Shown piece after piece: positions 17,761-29,318 of a stretch of 64,000 nucleotides of DNA (positions are counted from its first letter, which is position 1; each line of letters begins with the position of its first letter). The DNA is from Mugil cephalus (Eukaryota > Chordata > Actinopteri > Mugiliformes > Mugilidae). The position numbers were made by a program, and so were the translations under genes. Where the stretch lies: contig NC_061782.1 in NCBI RefSeq assembly GCF_022458985.1, forward strand, positions 13,285,672 to 13,349,671. Direction: 5' to 3'. The notes under the pieces were generated by a model, which saw nothing but the letters and a program-made list of their open reading frames with translations, ran no database searches and had not been told where the DNA came from.

Positions 17761-20700
17761 AGGAGCCCGATGATCAGTGAGCCAGGGAAAAGTCATGTGC
17801 TGCTGGTGCGTAAAGTGGGCCACATGACCGAGAGGCTGCGGTGTAGATAATAGTCTGGTATTTGTGGAATGCAGCTTCGTGGCTGAGATTGGGATTAGTG
17901 CGGGTTTGGACCCTTTATTTCTTAGTTAAGTGTAAATTTATTATGAAAAAGGCAAAGTCCTTGACAGAATAAACTGCAGACATTTGCCTCTGTGGGCTTG
18001 TTGGACTCAGATTATAAAATCGCAGCCATGGTTGTGCCAATATGAGATAAAGTGACATAAAGTAATAGAAAGACAGGTAATATAGGAGGGAAAATTTATA
18101 AGTCAACCCAGCGCCTACTGTAGTATTTCATAGACGGTGATGACATTTGCTGGGAAGGAGGCTCACTTCAATAAACGCTGGACGAGTTGCAGGCGTAATT
18201 TCGTGCCTTTGAAGTGGAGTTGTATAAGGTATTAATCCTCTGTCAGCGTACCAGCTACCGCACTCGGTGGTTGGCTTGCCCTCAGTCTGGAGGAGCAGAC
18301 AGGAGACGGCAGCTTGGAACCCAACGAACGTCTGAGGACGGAGGTCAGCTGGAAGCCCAAAAATCTGCTTTTAATCAAATGAAATGAAAAATACGCTATT
18401 TTAGCAGAACACACAGGGGGTTGCGGGTCTCCAGTTACCTCGACCTTACCTACTGTTTGCATTACTGCGTGACTGTGTTGTTTTACAGTGGTAAGGCCCC
18501 CGAAAGAGTCCTGATCATGACAAGGCGAAATGTGGTTCCACGTAACATTGACATAGTTAGTTTCTGTTTTCTGCACTTTGTGTTAAGCTAAATCCTAAAT
18601 GCCATGATTTATAAATGTGTCGTTAAACCTTTGAACATTGCATACGCCAATCAAACATAACATTATGACCGCCTTCCTAACATTGTGTAGGTCTTCCTTG
18701 TGCCTCCAAAACAGTTGTGACTCTCAGACAATGGACATGGACCTTCTGCGGCGTGGATCAGGCTTCCTCCAGTGCATCCCACAGATACCGGATCATCTTG
18801 GGAACAAGGGAATTTGGGGTTTTTTGATTTGTTCCTAAACTGTTTTTGTGTGTGTCAGGCTGGGGATGGCTGCTGCCACCAAGGAGTGTCATTACTATGG
18901 GGTGGGGGTGCCTGGTCTGGTCTAGGTGGGTGGTACACGTCTAACTAACATCCACATGAGTGACAAGTCCAAAAGTTTCCCAGCAGAACGTTGCATTGTC
19001 AAAAGATGGTCAATGTTATTCACTTAGGGCCAATGCTGCATCTACCCAAATACACACTCACCAAACTCCAGGATGTTTTTCCGAGAACATTTTCATGGCT
19101 TCAGCAAACCTGTGTTATATCATAATATTCTCCACAGACTGTATGCTTGGCTTCTCAGCGGAGAAAATAACCCCGTAGTTACATAAATATTTATGTTTTA
19201 TTAACCTTGCTTGGGTCAAAATGGTCCAAAATGTAGAGGGTTCAATGTCGCGGGCCAACGTCTAATCTAGTCCATCAGTTTTCTGGGGATCCAGCGTTCA
19301 CGAAAGTCTTATTTAAGCTGACTCCTGTATATACAAAGTAAACATGGAGAAATCCTCAGTGTTTGCTAACAGGGCAAAGGGGGCCTTGCATGTCTCAAAA
19401 TGGATCAGCGGAGTATAAACAGTGTTAGGTGGGCCTCGGTAAAAGTTACCTCCGCTAAGGAGACACTGTCACGCAGAAGTGGGCAGACATCGTGCAGTCC
19501 TCCTAAATCACAACACAATTAGATTTTGTCTGAGGAAGTGATGCTCGGGCCTTGTTATCGCAAGGTACGGGTTTGTGTGAACCAGAGTTGGCAAAACGCA
19601 CCAATTTCCATGGTTTGGCTCGATAAGATCCTGGTCTGAATGTCAGGAAGTCGACCAAGGTCTCATTGTTCTCATCGCCTCGGTCAGTTTCAGGCCCGGA
19701 AGTACTGGGTTTACTCAACAAACTCAACATACTTTTGATTGGAAACGATCAAATCACGCGTTGCCCACAGTGACAACTGATTTCAAAGAATTTTCCGGAG
19801 CAAACGCAGCGCACTCCTCCACCATGGCACGTCTGCTCTCTTTCACCCTGCTTTAAACATACAGCATGTTTGCATATTCATCTAAACGTGCACACATGCA
19901 TGGCCAACACGGTGTAATGAACAATATTTTCCTCTTCCCAAGACCCCAGATGAAAGGGCCCAGGTGCTAACGAGTCTGGTTTGATTCTTATATGTCAACA
20001 CTGCCGGCCTGTTTAAAATGTTCCACATGTGTAAAGAGACTGTGGCCGAAGTTAATTTCTGAGACCAAACAGTTCTGCTTCTTACATAAAAGAAAGAGCC
20101 CACTGCACATGAGCGGAACTCAAAACAAAAATATAATTAAAAGTACATGCTCTGGATCACGGCCCTCGAAGGGGTCGCCAGTGTTAACGACTCACTGTCA
20201 TGAAACATCAATACAGAAATCAGTGCGGCTCAGTTTTTTTTTTTTTTTTTGCGTGCTAGGCTGGTGTAGGAGAAACACAACGAGCAATTTGGGGGAAGAT
20301 CCGACTTCGTCCTCTTCCTGCGTCTGTGAACCCACCGAGCAGATGCCAGCTGCGCATGCATCAGCCGACACTGAGCCAAGCGCGGCTTAGGTTAAGTCCG
20401 TCCGTAAAGTCGACGTCTGGGCGTTTTGTCCACCCTGCCTTCATGTTTCCCATCAGCAGCTGCCTCATGCAGTGACAAGACAGCACTCTTCCCACTACAA
20501 AGACTTGCTCCAGCTGCTCCCACATCTGCGGCCACAGAGTGTAACAGTTTGTGTATGTGCGCGTAAGAGTGAGTGAGTGAGCTTTAACGCTCTGGTACCT
20601 TTTGTTAAAAGATGCTGCAAGAATCTGACAGTTTTAATTTATGGTTTCTCCGTACGATGGTATTTTTGTTTCTCTTTGTATCCCCGTGCGAATATAAATC

Positions 20701-20970
20701 AAACCTTTTTGTTCTCCTCGCGGCCACGTGCTCCCGCCGATCCCTGTCATATCCGCAGAACTAGCGGGGTCTAGTTTCATAGCTTAATGTCAATTCACGT
20801 GACGGGACTTAGCGGTTTATGCAGAAGTAGAATTTGTTTCCAAATCCTGTCTTGCATGCGGCATAATGAGTTTACAGTTTACAGCAGTGACTAATAACTG
20901 AGACTAAACTCCGTGCTCGACCTTGCAGCACGGGAACTATTTACTGAAAAATGCAGATGACAGATTCAAC
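17761..20970. other. Intergenic stretch between hps1 and hpse2
   Basis: No exon recognised. It contains a Tc1 remnant (18641-19027), a T-run at 20235-20250, and a CACGTG E-box inside TCACGTGA at 20795-20802. Further M-box-like hexamers occur just downstream of the hps1 promoter block (GTCATGTG 17792-17799, CACATGAC 17821-17828). Confidence 0.5.
18641..19027 (-). mobile_element. Deleted Tc1/mariner element remnant
   Basis: The left end reads AACATTATGACCGCC, the typical terminus of a widespread fish Tc1-like family. It is followed by the transposase 3' part in reverse orientation (GTGCATCCCACAGATACC near 18771-18788). A second block then holds GTGGTACACGTCTAAC, ACATCCACATGAGTG and CCCAGCAGAACGTTGC, and the stretch closes with AATGTTATTCACTT. 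The middle of the transposase gene is deleted and the right terminal repeat is lost, so it is inactive. Confidence 0.75.
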
Positions 20971-20974
20971 CTCT

Positions 20975-22631
20975 CGGGTATTTGTAGATGTTTATTATCA
21001 ATGTAAACTTTTATTTTTTTTGTAGAAAAAAATAATATAGGCACACTTTACATATTAAAATAATGCTCTCCGAAAGAAATATGAACATCTCTACTTCAAT
21101 TATAAACACATTCAGAGGAGAAATATTCTTTATATTCAACACGTTCAGACACCAAACCCGCTCTCGTTTATCACGTAGGTTACTAGTCATGTCTATTCGG
21201 TGCACACAATAAGTAACATGTCTAAATCTCTTCGGGCAAAGTTTTTACTCGCAGCTCGGTCGTAGCCTAGCGAATAACGAGCCCTTGTTCTTTAAATAAG
21301 ATGGTTAAAATATTAGTAGGTGCAGACCATAAACTCGTTTTTAGATGTCTGCACTTTTTGCCAATCATTTGGACCCACCACCATTCGCAGCCACTTCCTG
21401 TTATCCTGTGAATACATTCTTATAAACCTTTTTGCATTAGTTTGGGACATTAGTACCACTAAAATAACTTTTAAAATACAAATATAAAGAAGTATTTTAT
21501 CGTATAAATTAGATGTATACTGTATGTAAGTAAACATATAGCTTAAATCACTTTTTTCATCACTCTTTCTGTATGTACAATACATTATCTAATAATATAT
21601 GACAGTAAATCTGTACAAAATAATGTAAAATATATAAAGTATATTTAGTACAAAAGAAACCTAGCAGCATTAAAGGATTACTAAAAAGACCACACGGGAG
21701 AGACAGTAAGATATGTTAAAGTACACCTGAAAGACGGGTTTTTGAATCTATGGTGAAACCCAGGTTTTGATGGGACAACGTGACGGACGGGTTCACACTG
21801 TGTTTAAGCTGCGTGTCGCAGTACCAGCAACGCAACCTGGCTGTCATACGCTGCAGCACAAAGGTACACAAAACGCACAAAAACAGCCCTTAAAGGAAAA
21901 CAGATGGTCAGTTTTTAGCCACAAGGGAAGAAAAGGATACTTTCAGCGGCACGTCCAACAGACTGAACAGACACATCAGTAGCTTTATCAGTAAATCACA
22001 CAACCACACGCAACCACACACACACACACACACACGGCACATGGACACACCATGGCTTTTTTTTTTTCTCTCTTTGTGGAAAGGATCAAGTCAAACTGAA
22101 GCTGACTTGTGTATGCTTCAGAAATGCGGCCTTTTCTCAGTCCTTTCTTTCTTGGTTGTCTGTTGGTCAGTGAAAGATTCGGGGGGGGGGAACTCCCTTG
22201 GAAATAACGAACTCCAGGTTTGACAATCCAACAGAGGAACATATAGCTTAATCAAATAAAAGAACGAGGCCTTTTTTTGATATTGCATTTCAAGCAAGTA
22301 CAAAACCCAAAGCGCAACAGGCCCCGTCTCTGTCCATACAAGTCTTTTGAGGGATTGCTGGTGATGATGAATGGAAAGTGTTCAGTGCAGCCCTTTATAC
22401 GCGTCTCGGGCAAGTCTTTGCTGGATCGGAGAAGAGAACAATGAAGGACTGGGTTTGTTCCGTACTTGGGGGAGAGGTTTAAGTATTATCACTGAAATAA
22501 CCGTTTCAGTGTGAGGAGACAGTTGTCTAACCAGAGATTTGTGCTGTATTCAAGTGTCCACTCTTAGTCCCGCTGAGTCACTGGCGGTCTCACAGACATC
22601 GCACCTGCATCTCGGGAGCGAGGGGTCAATG
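20975..22631 (-). other. hpse2: Probable hpse2 3'UTR
   Basis: Sequence after the hpse2 stop codon. It includes a (CA)n run at 22013-22034 and a G-run at 22182-22190, and becomes strongly AT-rich from 21000 to 21720. Minus-strand AATAAA signals occur at 21009-21014 and 20991-20996, which would give a 3'UTR of about 1.65 kb. The end is inferred; a shorter 3'UTR is possible. Confidence 0.4.
22013..22034. repeat. (CA)n microsatellite
   Basis: About ten CA units within the presumed hpse2 3'UTR. Confidence 0.85.
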
Positions 22632-25600
22632 TTATCTTCGACAGGCGTACGCGTTAATGTTCTTGATGACATAAAAGCCTATCGTCATGGGAGGCATGGC
22701 TATAGTCCGTCCAGCCCTCAGCGTCTTGGGCTTCAACTCCGGGAACGTCTCGTTGTCCACCATGAGCAGCTTGTCCCCGTTCAGCTGGACGTGTCTGCGA
22801 AGGGAACATCAGACGGGTTAGTTCAGAGAGACAGAGGGTTCTTCGTTTGCTTTCTGGTGCACTGAACTGGTCATCGTAGAGAAGTATGTGGAAGCAAGAG
22901 AGGAGTTCATCAACAAATGGATGTGGATCATTGCATGCGGCTTCAGTCGGGGTTATCATTCCCTCGGTTGTACACTTGGGGGTGCTGCTGTTACAGTATT
23001 GGCCTTAAACAACAGAACAGCACAGCAACGTAACTTTTGGACTGGAATCTGGATCAAGTGAAACCAAACTGATTTCTTTGCTAGGGGGTTGGGGTTCAAC
23101 TGTTTCGCAAAAGTTAATGAGAAAATCTTAAAGCAAAGAAAATATTTAATGTGGAAGTAACTGAGGAACAAAACATAAATAAATAAATAAAATTAAGTTT
23201 TTCAGAGACGATCTGATTTGTCATGTTCCCTTTTGCCAGAGATATAAGATGCTACAATGCAGTATAGTCAACAACAAAAATAAAAATAAAATAAAGTAAG
23301 TGTTGGGTTATTTGCAAACAGATACAAATGTTTTCAATTATTTTATTTTACTTTTTACTTTGGGACTGAAGAACAGCTGCATTAGTGAGACATCCGGCCT
23401 GCCTGAAAAATGCTGCTAAACTAAATCTGTTGTAGGATGTAATGTTTCTCTACTTTCTCAGCACAAACACATTAAGTAACAATAACTTTTCTTTTAAATT
23501 GTCGAGCTGGAAAATGCATAGATGCATTATGGGTTGGTTTTCAAGGTCAACGAACAATGTTGCCCACAAAGTTGGAATTTTTTATTCCCAGACACATTAC
23601 TCTATTTATTCCCGTTTATACAAATCACATTGTCACAATCATTTCATGAAAGGATGTAAAAAATATTTTATTCCAACTTCATGGGCAACAGTGTATATAA
23701 AAATAATTATGATACAATTCTTTAAAACCTAGCAAAAGGTTATATAGTCTCTTATATATTCCTTCTGGATTTCTATACAAAAATGAGAGGAATACTTATA
23801 AAACTGGTGCTAACCAGCCCGTGTGAGTATGATTTGTACATAAATATATAAATATATGTGTGTGTGTGAGTTTTATTTATACATAAAGAGCTGTTTAAAT
23901 ATATTAACTACAAGTAACTTTTAAAGTGTAATATCATAAATTATGTCACAAATAGTGTCTTCCTAAATTTGCTTTGTAACACTAAGCTTTTCAGCTTTAA
24001 ATCATTTTGTTTTTGTTCTGCATGAAATCGTTATGCACACGGCAATACAGAGACAAAGACCAGCGGTGTGGAACCTTTTACGTGAACCTCAAATTTTATA
24101 AAACTCCTAATAAAGTTGCGGTCAGCGAGAAATTATGTATCAAAGTGAACTTGACGTCCTTGAACACACAGAGGTCAGATCGCTTTAAAAACTTGCACTA
24201 CTCTAACAAATTTATAGACATCTGGCAGCGCTGGGTTCATCATAAAATTCCCCCCGCGCTGCCTGTGGTAAAGGAAAAAAAAAAAAAAAAAAGGGCCCAT
24301 CGTTAGCTCGCTCTCCTATTAATTGCCTCGCAATCCTGTTCTAACACCTAAAACATCCTCCATCATTACGCTGTTATTGAAGGATCATGCCTAAGCCTCC
24401 ATTAAGGCAGCATGTTGGTATCGTATAACACAAAGACAGACACACACACACACGCAGTCCTGAGTCATTAGGCTGTTATTCCAGGATTTGGGACTTAGGT
24501 CTGAGTCAGAATAACATGCCAGGGGCTTAAAGGGGAGAGTATGAGACTGAAACCATAAACTTTTTTATTTTAAGGGACACTTAAAGGAAATAGGAGTTAC
24601 ATTACCGTCTTACATAAAGTCTAATATATCACGGTTGGGAAAGTGACATTGAGAACAGCACTGGGAGGTTGAATGGAGTGGATTTAAAATGAAAAATCTC
24701 TTAATAGAAAATCTGTTATAGGATATTTAAAAATAGTTTCAAGCGGGGACATGTAAACACACCGAAGCTTTGTGAAAGGCTCTGTGAGTAATTCTGTTTA
24801 AGTCGGGAGAACGAACAGCTGCTGTAGAGTTATAGCTCTTTATCTGACAAAGGGGGGAAAAAAAAAAAAAACAGGTTAAACACTCGTGTTACTCTTCATT
24901 CTAATTCAATGTCTTTTTAATAGTCCGCGATTCTTTTATTTATTGTAATAACCTTTATCGCATGTAAGGGTAAATGTGCACGTTTTTGCCGTGCGGTATT
25001 AACACAACTTTCTGGCTCAGCATAAATTACACACTGTGGTCGAGTTAAATCGGTTCACTTTGAAGGGCCAATGTTTAACACCCAGTTAAGGTGGAGCCAT
25101 AAAAATGTTGAAAAAAATTCTAATTTCCTCCACTTCTCATCTCAGTTCCTTTCAGACCATTGTGTAAAATAATTGCCTTTTGTGAAAACTGCTACAAAAA
25201 AAATGTTTCCATCATGAGAGGTAAAAGGAGTTGTTGTTTTGTTTCTTTTATATAAGCACCGACAGGACTAAGACCCAGGTTACGTGCGGCAGTTGTTGTA
25301 ACCTGGGTCTCTCCGCGGTGCACTCGTCTTGTTTGATCAGCATGAATGAATGGAATAGTACACTCTATAAGAAGACCGCATCGTTGTTTGAACAGAAAAC
25401 AATTACTGAGTGCTGGGGTTCATGTGTCTGAGACAAAGGGAGTGACACTGACCTGGCTCTGAGTCCATCAGTGCCGTAGGGCTGCAGCAGGTACTGATGA
25501 ACCGTCTTGTTCCGTAACGTCCCGGCCAACTTGATTTTCTTTCGCGACCGATGCAGGTTGATGATGTAGATTGTTATGGAGCCTCTGACGTAGTTGTGAC

Positions 25601-28600
25601 TGGCACCGTAGAGGAAACAATGAACAGCACTGCATTAATTTTTCTTTACACTCAGAAGTGACTATCAGGCCACAATAGAAAAAAAAACGTCTCCACATCT
25701 GTTAATGGGGGTTCATTATATATTACATTGCCATGTTGAATAAAATTCTCCATAATCAAAGATGACTACAAAGAGAAGAAGCTCTTTGATATTTTTATCT
25801 AGCCGGGATCAAAAGGTCAGCAGGAAATTAATAAAGAAAGATAAAGCATGCGCAACATTTTGCTTTTTTTTATGACCTTAAACATCATCTATATTTAGTA
25901 TGAACCACATTAAACCTCTTCTCAGTTTTACCATCCCGATAACGGCAATCTAATGCGAAAATCTGCTTCTCTCGTACAGAATCCAATATGGAAACCTGCT
26001 GCTGTCTGGTGCAGGGTCAGATGAAGGGTGTGAACACAAAGGGCAAAAACTTCTTGAGTTACACAGACAACAGTGTTTGAGTCCCTCTCCTTAGAGCAAA
26101 GCGCTGGGGACACAACTTGATAGGAATACTGGCCAAAGGTAAATAACTAAGTGAGACAGATAAGACAAACATGATAAGATCTAATAAGGGCCCAGATTTG
26201 AGGAGAAAGACAACACAGCTGTAGTGAATACCACATGTCAGCTTCAGTGTTCAGGGCCAGGGCTAAACGGTCTGATAGACAGCTCTCCCAGATGCAACCT
26301 CCAAAAGCTCATATCTTCAAAGCTGTCTTGATTCTGGTTCACTGTTTATCTTCGTTCTTTCAGGCACGGGGCGAGACATTCATTTCATTAACCCCGCATG
26401 ACTGCTAATATTCCATATATTTACCGAGAGACGGAAAGTAGCGCGCTGTTGTCGGGAAGGCGGTGAATCTGACTCTGTGTTAAACTCTTGGAGCCTTGTT
26501 TCTGAGAAATGAGGACCATGGTTGAGAGTGATAGATCAGATGGTGAGATGGAGGGAAAGATAATGACCTCTCGGGCCTTTCAAATGACGAGGTTCTCAGA
26601 GATCCAAACCAGGAACATAAACATGTGTTGATGCCGTTTGATGTTGGAGCATCGCTGAAAAGTGAAAGAAATTCCATGCAAACCACTAAAAGGGGTAAAA
26701 GGGCAGTTAAAGTCAAATGTCTAATCTGCAGAGACTTTTCAAACCGCCGCCTGCCTGGACACATTTATACTCTGCGCTGTCTAATACAGTGCAGTTTAAC
26801 CACCAGGACTACAATGGTTTGTCCACTTAAAGAGCGACTGGGTAAAACCACAGAGTGGCAGAAATAATGGTAACTGAAGTGGCTTTGGATTTGAGAGGAA
26901 CTGCTTTAGTGCTTCACTGTCTGATCATATGAGGGCGGACTGGTATGCTGAGTGGAGCTGAACGGCACCACATGCCACGGCTGCGTCCCTACTCCCAAAT
27001 TACACTACCAAGTCACTGAGTGAGTACACTTGTCGAAAACTATTCCAGATATTTCCACGCATGTCGTTAGGTCTCGGGCTTCTGTGTTCGTGCGCGTTTA
27101 ACAAAAATCCGTGTGTGTTGCGCTCCGTTATTTTTCTAAGAGATGCTCCACCTGTAAACGAGCCCCAGTCTAGAGTAAGGCCGTAAGTCTAGCCTGGTGC
27201 TGACAGCCGCTGGCCTGGGTTAAATGATAACCTTGAACAGGCCCAGCACAGACTGCCTTATTGTCCCCTCCCCCTCCCCCTCAAATGTCCCCCTCCAGCC
27301 AATCCGAGATGGGATAAAGGACCAGCACACCTTTCAGCGGCTCTTTGACGGCAGGGAGACAGAACCCACACACCTGATAAGTGATACCCGTTAAGTTTTA
27401 TAGGCTCTGAGCTGTGAATGAGCGGGTGTCTGCTGTCTGCTTATTTATGGGAAGCTCAATGGGCAGACTAGGGATTTTGTTCTTCCCCACAAGACACAGA
27501 GCCTCAGGTGTTTGCAAGGAAGGCACGGGAAGTAGAAAAAAAATGTGGGACCTTCTCAGGTTTTGCTCCGTTTGAAAAGGCCGTGAGGATGCGTGAACTG
27601 TCGTCTGCCGGCTTCGAATTGAATTAAGCTGCGGGTTATAAACTGAATCCCAGGTTGTTAATCTGTGGCACGTACTTGTAGTAGCTGGTGCAGTGAGCGT
27701 AGATGCGTAGCTTGTCTCTTATGACTCGTCCCGGCTGGGGCTTCCTCTGCAGTCCAGCCACACGCACAGCTAAAACCCTCGGACCAACCAGACGCTTGAA
27801 GACCAGAGAGAACCAGTAATCCTGTAAGGGCATCGGACAAAATATATGAGGTGAAAAAAAAGAAGTTTCAAGTGCAAGATTCTAACAGTTTCTGTGGAAA
27901 GTGACACTTTAAAGAAGAATCGCGTGGTGATTGTAGAAACTGGTCAGTGAGAATTAAAACAAATCCTATGTAGTCCATGAAAATGTCAAGTCCGAATATG
28001 TCAGCACATTGATAACATTCAACATTTGATTGGAGCTGACCGTCCCATGTAACATGTCACTTCATATCCAACAACCGCTGACCTGTCAAGAGTTGACAAG
28101 CCTTAAATGTGACATTTTTTACAAAATATTATGCTACATGATGAATTGCTGTTTTATGTTATCCTTGCTGAGTGATCCACTAGTGGGTCTCACTCTATAG
28201 AGTACACAGACTCAACACCTCTCCAAGAGTCCCAGAACAACATGTGTTCCTCAGGAAGTTCCCATGCAATCCTGCATATGGCAACATTTAAGGGCTTCTT
28301 TTTTCCACGCAGGCTTTAACTTAATTTGCTGCCAAGGCATCGAAGAAGCAGAGCACAATATAGAACAGTATAGTGCTGGCCACTGCCAGCAGGATGGATG
28401 GATGAACGTGTGACCAGAACTATGATCCGTGATTATTGCACAGCGCACAAAACAAAGAACAGTTACGAGTCTGGAGGTTTATCCGCCAACGCTGGTCAGA
28501 GCGATCCTATACTCTTGCTTTGCGTTTAAATTTTTAAACAAAAGCCACAATGAACGTCTAGATTTAAATGCACCACCGAGCGGAGCAGGAACCGGTGAGA

Positions 28601-29284
28601 CTAAATACTGTTGTTTTTTTTTCTCAAGAAACTTCAATTAGGGCTCTAAATCCTCAGAGGGCTGACTGTTTGCCTCTTTTCCTGTTTAATTGCCCCCCCG
28701 TCTCCTCGCTCTGTCTTAATTTGCCCCAAACTCGCCCTTTCTAGATAGAAGACAAACATCAACTCATTACTTTAAAGTCCCATTGAGATAAAAGACAAAC
28801 GCAAATAAGTGAACCAGTAAAATGTAAAGAACTCCAAGACATAAAGAAAACAATAAAACATCAGATTCACAATGTTTAGGTAATATAGAATGATAACAAG
28901 GCAAATAATGACTAGTTTTTACTGCCCGGATAAGCCCCTATTAATCTATATGAAATTATATCAGTTTGCTGCATTTTTCTGAAAAGAGCTATTAGATTAA
29001 AAAAAAAAAGAAAATATATACACAATATCCAGAGATGGACTGTTCAAAATTGCGGAGCCTTTAGATAAAAGCTAAACCGTAAGCACTGGCCGGTGTCTCA
29101 TCTCCCCGCTTTTCATCGAGGAGCAATATGTCTTCGCTTACTGCCAGACAGACACATTTCTGTTCCTCAAAGAAGGAATCTCAGACAATCACTTTAGTTT
29201 AGGAGCACCCACCTCTGAAGGGAGATAGATGACACATGTGAGGGGGGGGGGAAAAAACAACACAAATCAGGGAAAAGGATTGGG

Positions 29285-29318
<34 letters not shown>

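Larger units (their letters stand above)
22795..25452 (-). other. hpse2: hpse2 last intron
   Basis: 2.66 kb. It holds a MITE (23555-23694), AT-rich DNA, a 17-A run at 24275-24292, and a block at 24300-24540 in which the phrase CATTA(C/G)GCTGTTATT recurs about 100 nt apart. A perfect 13-bp hairpin lies at 25271-25310. Confidence 0.7.

Noticed and set aside
25271..25310. microRNA precursor
   Set aside because: The stem is only 13 bp and does not extend outward, far shorter than a Drosha substrate.
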